64,000 nt of DNA, from assembly GCA_963724735.1 (NCBI GenBank), contig CAVRVX010000003.1, positions 62,001 through 126,000 on the forward strand, read 5' to 3'. The position numbers were made by a program, and so were the translations under genes. The stretch is from Rhodoplanes sp963724735 (lineage in GTDB: Bacteria; Pseudomonadota; Alphaproteobacteria; Rhizobiales; Xanthobacteraceae). Numbering within the stretch: position 1 is the stretch's first letter; each line of letters begins with the position of its first letter. Positions 17,930 through 26,861 of the stretch are shown piece by piece. The notes beneath the pieces are model-generated. The model was given only the letters and a program-made list of their open reading frames with translations. It was not told the DNA's origin and ran no database searches.

Positions 17930-18691
17930 TCATTCTGCTAAGAACTTTATGTACCAATTTTTGATAACTTGGTCTGCGTCAACAAGGCGTCGCAAATCTA
18001 AACCCTGGATCATTCGCACGAAACAATTTCTGAGAGTTGCTGCCAGCACTTGGAGCATTTCCAGTGTCTCGCCATCCTTCGGCGTGCCGCGCATGCCGTG
18101 CAGATGGAAGTGCCCCGGCAGCCCACCATACAAGTCCATGCATTCCGGGTATTTTGCGTGGACGTAGTTCGAAAAAGCACGATAAGAATGGAAATACCGT
18201 TGTTCCGCTGGGGTCCGGCCTTCTATCTCACCATGCTCTTCGGCGAACTTATCCAACGACCTACCGAGCGTAGCGTGGACGTCCTTTTGCTGGATTCGTG
18301 CTCGTCGAAGCTCAGTACCAAGGCTGCGGTGCTCGTCCGCAAAAAAATCTGCTATATATTTTCGTATCGCGTCCCGGTGCTCCTCTGTATTGTCTATCTC
18401 CAATACAAATTCGATATGGGTCGTGCATTCAATCAATGTTCTCATTAGGACAGCAATCTCTTGAACATAGCCTTTCCGTGCTAACTCAATGGCAGCATTA
18501 AATGCGCTTAACGCTCTAACTGCTTTGAGCAAACAGAAGTGGCGTATGCCAGGCGTCTCGAACCGAAATCCGCATTCATCGCCGCCTTTGCGAAGAGTGG
18601 GCTGTCCCAAAGAGGTTGTGAATAGCTGGATGATTTGCTCTAGCGGCTCAAGCTGCTGCTCCAATTCGCGTAGTGAGATTTCGATACTCAT
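17930..18691 (-). CDS. Hypothetical protein, AT-rich, probably horizontally acquired
   Basis: This 253-residue protein, almost all helical, starts MSIEISLRELEQQLEPLEQII. It has KAVRALSAFNAAIELARKGYVQEIAVLMRTLIE, a helical pattern seen in DUF5677-like or AbiV-like proteins of accessory DNA, and Y(A)xxSxYVHAKYPE further on. The codon use is clearly more AT-rich than that of its neighbours. The start at 18691 lies 14 bases after an AGGAGG; an ATG at 18721 is an alternative. It lies beside the lepA-tail duplication. Function not recognised. Confidence 0.6.
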   Translation of the reverse strand: MSIEISLRELEQQLEPLEQIIQLFTTSLGQPTLRKGGDECGFRFETPGIRHFCLLKAVRALSAFNAAIELARKGYVQEIAVLMRTLIECTTHIEFVLEIDNTEEHRDAIRKYIADFFADEHRSLGTELRRARIQQKDVHATLGRSLDKFAEEHGEIEGRTPAEQRYFHSYRAFSNYVHAKYPECMDLYGGLPGHFHLHGMRGTPKDGETLEMLQVLAATLRNCFVRMIQGLDLRRLVDADQVIKNWYIKFLAE

Positions 18692-18863
18692 TGCTGTGGT
18701 CGAGTCCTCCTGTACGAGCATTGCATTTGGTTTAGTAAAATACCACGAGATCGCACTGCTGGTTTCGAGGCTTAGCAAACCGTAGGATAGGCAAAGGCGC
18801 GCAATGCGCACCGTGCTACACGGTTCAGAATGGTGGGCACGCTTTGCTCTGCCCACCCTACTT

Positions 18864-19237
18864 CGTCATTGCCGGGCCGCGCCGAAGGCGCGTGACCCGG
18901 CAATCCATTCGGCGATTTCGAATATGCGGCAAGTCAGAATGGACCGCCGGGTCAAGCCCGGCGGTGACGAGAAAGAGCCTGTGGCCCCATGCGATCGCCC
19001 CCTCCCCAACCCTCCCCCGCAAGCGGGGGAGGGAGCGTCGCATCGCAGGCAAGCTTGCGCAGCCTGCGTCGCGCAGCGACGCGGGAGGGGGCATAGGCCG
19101 CAGCTCAGCATGCGCGGCTGCGGCGCATGAACCGCCGGGTCAAGCCCGGCGGTGACAAGAGGTCCCGCCGGCGGTGACGAGGCACATACTTCGAAGCAAG
19201 TGCGGACCCGCATCACCCTCTCCCGCGCGGGAGAGGG
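18864..19237. repeat. Cluster of three intergenic repeat types
   Basis: In order: CGTCATTGCCGGG...GACCCGGCAATCCA (18864-18907); ACCGCCGGGTCAAGCCCGGCGGTGACGA-type hairpins (about 18942-18970 and again near 19130-19165); the perfect palindrome CCCTCCCCC-GCAAGC-GGGGGAGGG at 19010-19033; and CCCTCTCCC-GCGC-GGGAGAGGG at 19216-19237. The first and third types recur together inside cbiB (47147-47266). The block fills the gap between two leftward genes and holds no supported ORF. Confidence 0.75.
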
Positions 19238-19259
19238 CTGGTTCGACCGCGCGAAACCC

Positions 19260-19715
19260 TCAAGCGGCGTGCTTGCGATCGGCGGGATGCTGGGCGCGGA
19301 ACCCGATGGCGAGACGGTTCCATGCATTGATCATCGCGATGGCGATCGACAGCGCGACCAGCTCTTCCTCGGAGAACACGCCGCGCGCGCTCTCGTAGAC
19401 ATCGTCGGGCGCATGGGTGTCCGCGATCCGCGTCAGCGCCTCGGTCCAGGCGAGCGCCGCCCGTTCACGTTCGTTGTACAGCGCCAACTCGCGCCACGCG
19501 TCGAGCAACAACAGCCGGCTGTCGCTTTCGCCCAGCTTGCGCGCTTCCTCGCGGTGCATGTGCAGGCAGAAGGCGCACCCATTGATCTGCGAAGCGCGCA
19601 GCTTCACAAGGGCCAGCAATTTGGGATCGAGGCTCTTGTGAAGCCACGCCTCGATTGCGCCCATCGCTTCGACGCCCTCATTCTTCTGACCCATCCAGTT
19701 CAGCCGCTGTTTCAT
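19260..19715 (-). CDS. AhpD/carboxymuconolactone decarboxylase family protein
   Basis: This 151-residue protein has the redox motif INGCAFCLHMHREEARKLGE (CxxC plus His), typical of AhpD-like alkylhydroperoxidases. AhpD proteins reduce peroxides or peroxiredoxins through the CxxC. The start MKQRLNWMGQKNEG has no strong ribosome site in view. It is divergent from the MFS transporter gene. Confidence 0.88.
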   Translation of the reverse strand: MKQRLNWMGQKNEGVEAMGAIEAWLHKSLDPKLLALVKLRASQINGCAFCLHMHREEARKLGESDSRLLLLDAWRELALYNERERAALAWTEALTRIADTHAPDDVYESARGVFSEEELVALSIAIAMINAWNRLAIGFRAQHPADRKHAA

Positions 19716-19947
19716 CGGTGTCTCCCTACGCGGACGAGGCGGAATGCGCCCGTGACATGGGTGGTCTTTGTTTGATTACAAGCAAGCCGTATGGCAGAGG
19801 CTGCTCAAGGCGCGCCATTCGGGCGGGCTTTCGGCGCCAATTGGCGCGCCCGTCCGGCGATGCTCACGATCTACGCTGTTGCTTCCGAGCGCCGGTTCGG
19901 AGAAACCAACGTCAACGCAGCAAAACCCGCCCCGCGAAGGAAAGCGC

Positions 19948-21246
19948 ATGACCCCCGACGAGGCGCTGTACAAAAAGATCGCGTTGCGGCTGATCCCGTT
20001 CATGATGACGCTCTACCTGGTCGCGTTCCCGGACCGGGTGAACATCGGCTTCGCCGCGCTCACCATGAACGCCGATCTCGGCCTGTCGCCCACAGTCTAT
20101 GGCTGGGGCGCTGGCATCTTCTTCATCGGCTATTTCATTTTCGAAGTGCCGAGCAACCTGATCCTGGAGCGGGTCGGCGCGCGCCTGTGGATCTTCCGCA
20201 TCATGGTGACGTGGGGGCTCATTTCGGCCGCCATGGCCTTCGTGCAGGGGCCGGCAAGCTTCTTCGTGCTGCGCTTTCTGCTCGGCGTCGCCGAGGCGGG
20301 CTTCCTGCCGGGCATGATCCTCTATCTCACCACCTGGTTTCCGCAGGCGCGGCTGGCGCGGTTTGTCGGCCTGTTCATGATGGCGGTGCCGCTCGCCAGC
20401 GCGATCGGCGCGCCGATCTCGAGCCTGATCCTCTCGGCGCACGGGTTTCTCGGGCTCTCCGGATGGCAGTGGCTGTTCATCATCGAAGGCCTGCCGTCCT
20501 GCGCGCTCGGCCTCGCGGTGCTGGCCGTGCTGCCCGATGGGCCCGCGGCCGTCCGCTGGCTGACCGAGGCGGAGCGGGCGACCGTGGCGGCGCGCCTCGC
20601 CGAGGATCGCGCGCGCCCGGTGGACCGGGTCCACGCCGGGCTCGGCCCGGCTATGGTCGACGGCCGCGTATGGCTGCTCAGCCTCACCTATTTCGGCATC
20701 GTGGTCGGGCTGTACGGGGTCGGCCTGTGGCTGCCGCAGATCATCCGTGGGCTCGGTTTCTCGATCGCGCAGGTCGGCGTCCTGACGGCGCTGCCCTATC
20801 TCGCCAGCGCCGCGGCGATGCTGGCATGGGGCCGGCGCAGCGACCGCAAGGGCGAGCGCGTCTGGCACGTCGCGCTGCCGACGCTCCTCAGCGCCGCCGG
20901 ACTCGTTGCCGCCATCGCCGTGCCCGCAGGTCTGCCGGAAATCGCCGCGCTCGGCGTCGCAACCGTCGGCATCTATGCGACGCTCGGTCCGTTCTGGGGC
21001 CTGCCGCCGATCTTCCTCACCCGCACCGCCGCCGCCGGCGGCATCGCGCTCATCAATTCGGTCGGCAATCTCGGCGGTTTTCTCGGACCGTCGATCGTCG
21101 GCTGGACGCTCGAGCTAACCCACAGCTTCCACGCCGGGCTCGCCGTCATCACGGGGTGCCTGGGCGTGTCAATCATTGCCGTCCTGGTGGTCGGATACCG
21201 GATACGCGGGCCCGCGCCCGCCGCCGTCGCCGGCGTGACCCCTTGA
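19948..21246 (+). CDS. MFS transporter, anion:cation symporter (ACS) family
   Basis: This 432-residue protein with about 12 membrane segments starts MTPDEALYKKIALRLIPFMMTLYLVAFPDRVNIGFAAL, the signature of the ACS family (tartrate/phthalate/4-hydroxyphenylacetate permeases). The GYFIFEVPSNLILERVGARLWIFRIMV loop matches that family. It imports an organic anion with protons across the inner membrane; the substrate is unknown. The start ATG 19948 follows GAAGGAAAGCGC. No catabolic gene is directly adjacent. Confidence 0.88.
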   Translation: MTPDEALYKKIALRLIPFMMTLYLVAFPDRVNIGFAALTMNADLGLSPTVYGWGAGIFFIGYFIFEVPSNLILERVGARLWIFRIMVTWGLISAAMAFVQGPASFFVLRFLLGVAEAGFLPGMILYLTTWFPQARLARFVGLFMMAVPLASAIGAPISSLILSAHGFLGLSGWQWLFIIEGLPSCALGLAVLAVLPDGPAAVRWLTEAERATVAARLAEDRARPVDRVHAGLGPAMVDGRVWLLSLTYFGIVVGLYGVGLWLPQIIRGLGFSIAQVGVLTALPYLASAAAMLAWGRRSDRKGERVWHVALPTLLSAAGLVAAIAVPAGLPEIAALGVATVGIYATLGPFWGLPPIFLTRTAAAGGIALINSVGNLGGFLGPSIVGWTLELTHSFHAGLAVITGCLGVSIIAVLVVGYRIRGPAPAAVAGVTP

Positions 21247-21328
21247 CCGAGCCGTGACGCAATAGCGCGGAGCGGCTCAGCCCAAGGGCATCGAGCGCGG
21301 CGGAATGCGGATCGTCGGCCGTCACGCG

Positions 21329-21613
21329 TCACGGATACCGATAATGCACCTCGAAAGAGGTCAGTTGCATTTGCGGCATCCTGGCGCCGACCCGCTCGAA
21401 GGCCTGCCGCAGCGAGGTCTGCAAGAATCGATCGAAGTCAGCCCGCGATTCCCACACATCCACCACGCCCCAGCCTTGCGCCATCGGGCCGGCCATATGG
21501 CTGATCAGGCCCTTAGGCGACCCGGCCCCATGCCAGTCGAGCGCCTTCATCACTTCATCGTATTTTTCGCGATCCATGGTCGCAAACTGCAGCATGAGGC
21601 ATACGGCGCCCAT
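21329..21613 (-). CDS. Small dimeric alpha-beta barrel (ABM-like) protein
   Basis: This 94-residue protein starts MGAVCLMLQFATMDREKYDEVM with GWGVVDVWESRADFDRFLQ, the pattern of antibiotic-biosynthesis-monooxygenase-like ferredoxin-fold domains (EIWES-DF-F). The start at 21613 has a GGGAAAGGAATT ribosome site; an upstream in-frame ATG is not needed. The role is unknown; no partner gene is visible. Confidence 0.65.
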   Translation of the reverse strand: MGAVCLMLQFATMDREKYDEVMKALDWHGAGSPKGLISHMAGPMAQGWGVVDVWESRADFDRFLQTSLRQAFERVGARMPQMQLTSFEVHYRYP

Positions 21614-21861
21614 AATTCCTTTCCCTCCCGAAACACTCCCAAAACTTCGCTTAAAGAGTGCACCACGGCTCCCCTTCTTGTGAAGGTCCAATCGGCCCGT
21701 TCACTTCGATGCAGGAGGAAAGCGCCGGCTTCGCGAGATGACGGATAACGCCCTCGCCCGCACGCGTTACTGGCGGCGCTGGCGCAGCCTTCCCGTGCCG
21801 AAAAATGGGGAGAGCATTGCCCGGGTCGCTTTCGTTCCGCCGGCAGCCGAGGGAGCCGGGC

Positions 21862-23286
21862 TCACACCACCTTGCCGGGGTTGAGGATCCCCTTGGGATC
21901 GAGCGTACGCTTGATCGCCCGCATCAGATCGAGCGCGACCGGATCCTTGACGCGGGCAAGGTCGTCGCGCTTGAGCCTGCCGATGCCGTGCTCGGCCGAG
22001 ATCGAGCCACCGAGCTGGCCCACCACCGCATGGACGGCATCGTTGACCTCGCGCCAGCGCGCCAGGAAGGCGGCGCGGTCTGCGCCGACCGGCTGGCTCA
22101 CATTGAAATGGATGTTGCCGTCGCCGAGATGCCCGAACGGCGCGGGCCGCGCGCCGGGAATCAGCGCTTCGACCACGGCGCTCGCTTGCGCGATGAATTG
22201 AGGCGCCGCGGCGACCGGCACGGACACGTCATGCTTGATCGAGCCGCCCTCGAATTTTTGCGCCTCGGGAATGAATTCGCGCAGCCGCCAGAAAGCGTTG
22301 CGCTGATCGATGCTGTCGGCAATGACCGCATCGTCGACCAGTCCGCGCTCGATGCCGGCGGCAAGCACCGCTTCGAGCGCGTCGCGCAAATTCTCGCGCG
22401 CGCTCGATTTCAGTTCGAGGAGCACATACCACGGACAGGCCGACGCCAGCGGGTCGCGCAGGCCCGCCCCATGGCGCAGAGCAAATTCGACGGGCACCCG
22501 GCCCATCAATTCGAAACTGGTCGCCGCGCCGCGGGTGCTTTCCTGCGTGAGCGCGAGCAGGTCGAGCGCGGCGCTGACCGAGGCCAGCCCGATGAAAGCG
22601 GTCTCGACCGTCTGCGGCGCGGGAAACAGCTTCAGCACCCCCGCGGTTATCACGCCGAGCGTGCCTTCCGCGCCGACGAACAGGTGCGTGAGGTCGTAGC
22701 CGGTGTTGTCCTTCTTGAGCTTGTTGAGCCCGCGCCAAATCCGCCCGTCGGCGAGCACCACTTCGAGGCCGAGCACGAGGTCGCGCGCGACCCCATAGGC
22801 GAGCGCTGCGATGCCGCCGGCGTTGGTCGCAAGATTGCCGCCGATGGTGCAGCTTCCTTCCGCGCCGAGCGACAGGGGAAAGAAGCGGCCGACTGAAGCC
22901 GCCGCCTCCTGGGCCGACGCGAGCCGCACGCCCGCCTCGCAGGTCATCGTGTTCGAGGTCGGATCGACCTCGCGAATGCGATCGAGACGGCGCAGCGACA
23001 GCACGATCTCTCCGTCCAAGGGAATCTGCCCGCCCACGAGCCCGGTATTCCCGCCTTGCGGCACGATCGGCATACCCGCCTCGTTCGCAAGCTTGAGGAT
23101 GGCCGCTACCTCTCCGACCGAGCCAGGCCGCAGCACCGCCGCCGAGCGTCCGTGATAGAGGCCGCGCTCCTCGACGAGATAGCTCTCCTGCTCAGCCGGA
23201 TCGGTAATCGCGTTCTTGGCGCCGACAATGGCCGTGAACTGCGCGAGCAGATCGGGCGCAAGCGGCGGGCGGACCAGCGTGTTCAT
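21862..23286 (-). CDS. FAD-binding oxidoreductase, D-2-hydroxyacid dehydrogenase (GlcD/D2HGDH type)
   Basis: This 474-residue flavoprotein has an N-terminal FAD-binding PCMH domain (PQGGNTGLVGGQIP; GAEGSCTIGGNLATNAGG) and a C-terminal FAD-oxidase domain with HLGDGNIHFN and AEHGIGRLKRDDL (metal/substrate His and Glu). Members oxidise D-2-hydroxyglutarate, D-lactate or glycolate. The full-length start is at 23286. The gene stands alone. Confidence 0.92.
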   Translation of the reverse strand: MNTLVRPPLAPDLLAQFTAIVGAKNAITDPAEQESYLVEERGLYHGRSAAVLRPGSVGEVAAILKLANEAGMPIVPQGGNTGLVGGQIPLDGEIVLSLRRLDRIREVDPTSNTMTCEAGVRLASAQEAAASVGRFFPLSLGAEGSCTIGGNLATNAGGIAALAYGVARDLVLGLEVVLADGRIWRGLNKLKKDNTGYDLTHLFVGAEGTLGVITAGVLKLFPAPQTVETAFIGLASVSAALDLLALTQESTRGAATSFELMGRVPVEFALRHGAGLRDPLASACPWYVLLELKSSARENLRDALEAVLAAGIERGLVDDAVIADSIDQRNAFWRLREFIPEAQKFEGGSIKHDVSVPVAAAPQFIAQASAVVEALIPGARPAPFGHLGDGNIHFNVSQPVGADRAAFLARWREVNDAVHAVVGQLGGSISAEHGIGRLKRDDLARVKDPVALDLMRAIKRTLDPKGILNPGKVV

Positions 23287-23496
23287 GGACGAAGTCTATC
23301 GCCCGACGCGGGCGAGGTCGAGGGAACGCGGCGTGCGAGGCGCGCCCTGGGCAGCGCTCCTCAGGGTCAGCGGAATGCGCCTTTGTCCCAAAATGCCTCA
23401 TGCGGGACTGTTGTGCGGCAACGCGTCTCGAACGGCGCGGCGGCGTGGTATGAAGCGAACGCCCTGCCGAGCCGCCCCGACCGGAGATCCCCCAGC

Positions 23497-24549
23497 ATGC
23501 CGATATTCGCTTCGTTCGCCGACCTCAGGGCGGCCTGCCTCGATCTGCCGGCCGGGAGCGCCGCGGCAGCAGCCGCGGTCGCGGCTCGCGAGGCGCGGCT
23601 CACCAAGCCCGCGGGTGCGCTCGGGCGGCTCGAAGACATTGTCGGCTGGCTCGCCTACTGGCAAGGCAAGAGCCCGCCGCGCCTCGACCGCGTCGACGTG
23701 CTGGTGTTCGCCGGCAATCACGGCGTGACTGCGCAGGGCGTCTCCGCTTATCCCGCCGAGGTCACCGCGCAGATGGTGGCGAATTTCGCCGCCGGGGGCG
23801 CGGCGATCAACCAGCTCGCGCGCATGGCCGGCGCGAGCCTGCGGGTGATCGCGCTTTCGCTCGAAGCGCCGACCGCCGACTTCGCGCAGCAGCCGGCGAT
23901 GGACGAACGCGACTTCCTCGCCGCGGTGATGGAAGGCTATCAAGCGGTGGCGGGCGAGGCCGACCTCGTCTGCCTCGGCGAAATGGGCATCGGCAATACG
24001 ACGAGCGCGGCGGCGATTGCGGCGGCGCTGTTCGGCGGCGGCGCCGCACGCTTCGTCGGTCGCGGCGCCGGGCTCGACGACGCGGGCCTCGTGCGAAAAG
24101 TCGCCGTCATCGAGCGGGGACTCGCGCGGCATGCGGACGCGCTTGGCGATCCGCTTAAGGTGGCTGCGGCGCTGGGGGGGCGCGAGCTTGCCGCCATTCT
24201 CGGCGCGACGCTTGCCGCGCGCCGGTTGCGCATTCCCGTGCTGCTCGACGGCTTCGTCGCCACCGCCGCGGTCGCCCCGCTCGCGAAGCTGCGCGCGGAC
24301 ACGCTGAGCCACGCGCTGGTCGGCCATGTCTCGGCGGAAGCCGGCCACCGCGCGCTGCTCGATGCGCTCGACAAGAAGCCGCTGCTCGATCTGTCCATGC
24401 GGCTTGGCGAAGCCTCGGGCGCGGCGCTCGCCGTGCCGATCCTGCGCGCGGCGCTCGCCTGCCACACCGGCATGGCGACCTTCGCCGAGGCCGGCGTGTC
24501 GGACCGATCAGATGGAGATGATCTGCCAAAAGCCAGTTTGCGTCCCTAA
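23497..24549 (+). CDS. cobT: Nicotinate-nucleotide-dimethylbenzimidazole phosphoribosyltransferase
   Basis: This 350-residue protein has the start region LTKPAGALGRLEDIVGWLAYWQ, VFAGNHGVTAQGVSAYP, CLGEMGIGNTTSAAAI and the catalytic-Glu region HTGMATFAEAGVS. It makes alpha-ribazole 5'-phosphate for the cobalamin lower ligand. (In the Pseudomonas naming this enzyme is CobU; it is not the chelatase subunit CobT.) The last dozen residues (DRSDGDDLPKASLRP) extend past the usual end. It lies 2.3 kb from the main cobalamin block. Confidence 0.95.
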   Translation: MPIFASFADLRAACLDLPAGSAAAAAAVAAREARLTKPAGALGRLEDIVGWLAYWQGKSPPRLDRVDVLVFAGNHGVTAQGVSAYPAEVTAQMVANFAAGGAAINQLARMAGASLRVIALSLEAPTADFAQQPAMDERDFLAAVMEGYQAVAGEADLVCLGEMGIGNTTSAAAIAAALFGGGAARFVGRGAGLDDAGLVRKVAVIERGLARHADALGDPLKVAAALGGRELAAILGATLAARRLRIPVLLDGFVATAAVAPLAKLRADTLSHALVGHVSAEAGHRALLDALDKKPLLDLSMRLGEASGAALAVPILRAALACHTGMATFAEAGVSDRSDGDDLPKASLRP

Positions 24550-24685
24550 GCGCACAGGCTGGTCCCGTTATCCCCACAATTCACAGCACAGTGCGTGTCC
24601 GATTTTTGCGCCGGCATCCACATCCGTACAGCTTCGAAGCGCAGCGCCAAACGAGGCACTGAAATGGCTTCCCTGATCGATGTTT

Positions 24686-25198
24686 TTAGTTCGGTTTACC
24701 GCCGGCCGCGTCCAACGCCTTGGGCGGCTCAAGGTGGCGCAGCGTGAGCACTTGGCGATAAGTTTGGTCCCCGTTGGGAGTCGTGGCCATCACCCCGCCC
24801 ACCGACAGATAATCGCCTGAGCCACCGATGATCGGAATCATCGAGGTTCCGCTGTCGGCCTCCCGGCCAGCGACGGTGATGGCGCCGTTGGCCAATGTAA
24901 GCGTCCACTGACACTCGCTGAACTTGCCGGGTAGGGTGCGGATGCAAAATCCGCTATTCGTGCCAATGGGCTCGTAATTCGCGTTCAACAGCGGCTGGTC
25001 GAAGACAACCATGTCTCCCGGCGAGTCGCCGGGCTCGCCCAGGTCAATCCGTTGGATGAGGCCGCTGCGGGCGTCGGCGATGGTGACCAGTGTCGTTATC
25101 CGCGAAGTCTGGGCGTCGCTCGCTGTGGGTTGCTGAGCCCACACCCCCCAACAAGTCATGGCGAACATGGCGGCGAGAGCGAGCGTCAACCGTGTCAT
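24686..25198 (-). CDS. Exported allene-oxide-cyclase-like/dirigent-like barrel protein
   Basis: This 170-residue protein has a signal peptide (MTRLTLALAAMFAMTCWGVWA) followed by a domain with DSPGDMVVFDQPLLNAN, GTNSGFCIRT and GGSGDYLSVGGVM. These are motifs of the allene oxide cyclase/dirigent beta-barrel family found in some bacteria. The two Cys (in FCIRT and ECQW) could pair in the periplasm. No function is known in bacteria. Confidence 0.65.
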   Translation of the reverse strand: MTRLTLALAAMFAMTCWGVWAQQPTASDAQTSRITTLVTIADARSGLIQRIDLGEPGDSPGDMVVFDQPLLNANYEPIGTNSGFCIRTLPGKFSECQWTLTLANGAITVAGREADSGTSMIPIIGGSGDYLSVGGVMATTPNGDQTYRQVLTLRHLEPPKALDAAGGKPN

Positions 25199-25536
25199 CA
25201 GCGCCTGTCTGGACTTGCCGGTTTGGTGCGAGTGGGGTCTTGGGTTTATAGCACGGGAAGCGGCGGCGAGCGGTGTGACGCAACTAATATAAGTTGCATC
25301 TCACTGGCGTCCTGAAATTTTAATTGGTATTTCGGTATTAAAATGTTACTTTAGAGAATTAAGCGGAGCCCGGAAAAACGGTTCCGATCAAAAGGCAAAA
25401 AACGGTTCCGATCAAAGGGAGGAGACCCGCCGGCGACCGAGCGATGATCGCCCCCCCACAGTGCGAGCTAGGACAAGAAACCGCGGCCGCGCGCTTCAGC
25501 CGCGGAATATATCAGCTGAACAAGGAGGAACGCTCA
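25199..25536. other. Intergenic region with AT-rich block and 24-bp-spaced direct repeat
   Basis: The region holds an AT-rich block (about 25270-25365) that is the likely promoter area of the binding-protein gene. A direct repeat follows: AAAAACGGTTCCGATCAAA at 25374-25392 and again at 25398-25416, period 24 bp. No gene is supported in it. Confidence 0.6.
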
Positions 25537-26718
25537 ATGAACCGAAGGGATTGGTTGGCTCTCGCGGCGACGGCGATCATCGCTCTGGGAGCAGGGCCGG
25601 CGCTGGCGCAGGACACCGTCAAGGTCGGTGTGACGCTCGGTCTGACGGGCCCGTTGCAGATCATCGGCACCGAGGCGTTGGCGGGGATGCGGCTCTACAT
25701 GGCCGAGCACGGCGACACCGTCGCCGGCAAGAAGATCGAGCTGATCGTCAGGGACGACGGCGCCGTCGCCGAGACCGCCAAGCGGATGGCGCAGGAGCTG
25801 ATCGCCCGCGACAAGGTCAACATCCTTGCCGGCTTCACCGTTACGCCGACGGCACTCGCGGTCGCTCCGCTCGCGACCGAAGCGAAAATCCCGATGGTTG
25901 TGGTCAATGCCGGAACGTCCATTATCACTGAACGCTCGCCCTACATCGTGCGCACAAGCTTCACGTTGCCGCAGTCCTCGGCGATCATCGGCGAATGGGC
26001 GCTGAAGAACGGCATCAAGAAAGTGGTGAGCGTCGTCAGCGATTACGGGCCCGGCATCGACGCGGAGACCGCGTTCAAGGAAGCCTTCACCAAAGGCGGC
26101 GGAGAGTTGATCGAAGCGATACGCGCCCCGTTGGCCAGCCCTGATTTTGCGCCGTTCCTGCAGCGCGCGCGCGACGCCAATCCACAGGCCGTGTTCGTGT
26201 TTGTGCCGTCCGGGCAGTCGGCGACCTTCGTCAAGCAATTTATCGAGCGCGGCATCGACAAGGCCGGCATCAAGCTGATCGGTCCGGGCGACGTCACCGA
26301 CGACGCCCAGCTCAACAGCATGGGCGACCAGATCATCGGCACGGTGACCGCGCACCTCTATTCCACCTATCACCCGTCGGCGATGAACAAGAAATTCGTT
26401 GCCGCTTTCGAGAAGGCCAATCCCGGGCTGCGGCCGAACTTCACCGCCGTCAGCGGCTATGACGGCATGCGCCTGATCTACGAAGCGCTGAAGAAGACCG
26501 GCGGCGACACCAACGCCGATAAGCTGATCGCCGCGATGAAAGGCATGGCGTGGGAGAGCCCGCGTGGCCCAGTTTCGATCGATCCGGAGACGCGGGACAT
26601 CATCCAGAACATCTATATCCGCCGGGTGGAGAAGAAGGACGGCGAACTCTACAATGTCGAGTTCGACACCTTCGAGGCGGTGAAGGACCCGGTCAAGGCG
26701 GCGAAGAAGGGCTCGTAA
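25537..26718 (+). CDS. ABC transporter substrate-binding protein, branched-chain amino acid type
   Basis: This 393-residue periplasmic protein has a signal peptide (MNRRDWLALAATAIIALGAGPALAQ) and the type I periplasmic binding (LivK-like) fold: VKVGVTLGLTGPLQIIGTEALAGMRLY, IPMVVVNAGTSIITERSPY, VSGYDGMRLIYEAL. The start is fixed by AAGGAGGAACGCTCA before ATG 25537. No permease or ATPase gene is next to it, so it is an orphan receptor that must share a transporter elsewhere. The ligand is unknown; aromatic compounds are common for this subgroup. Confidence 0.9.
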   Translation: MNRRDWLALAATAIIALGAGPALAQDTVKVGVTLGLTGPLQIIGTEALAGMRLYMAEHGDTVAGKKIELIVRDDGAVAETAKRMAQELIARDKVNILAGFTVTPTALAVAPLATEAKIPMVVVNAGTSIITERSPYIVRTSFTLPQSSAIIGEWALKNGIKKVVSVVSDYGPGIDAETAFKEAFTKGGGELIEAIRAPLASPDFAPFLQRARDANPQAVFVFVPSGQSATFVKQFIERGIDKAGIKLIGPGDVTDDAQLNSMGDQIIGTVTAHLYSTYHPSAMNKKFVAAFEKANPGLRPNFTAVSGYDGMRLIYEALKKTGGDTNADKLIAAMKGMAWESPRGPVSIDPETRDIIQNIYIRRVEKKDGELYNVEFDTFEAVKDPVKAAKKGS

Positions 26719-26798
26719 TCATAGACCCGAGCGTAACGGGCGCGCGGTGCGCGTTGCCTTGGGACCATGAACCCGGGCAACGAGACGCTCCATAGTGT

Positions 26799-26832
26799 GT
26801 GTATCGGCTCCGGCTGCTGAATGCCGATACAC
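26799..26832. terminator. Bidirectional hairpin between the binding-protein gene and cobB
   Basis: A perfect 10-bp stem GTGTATCGGC / GCCGATACAC with a 14-nt loop lies between two convergent genes (ends 26718 and 26862). There is no T-run. A transcription end point for both is the likely role. Confidence 0.5.
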
Positions 26833-26861
26833 GCCTTTCAGCAAAGACCCGCGCACGCGCC

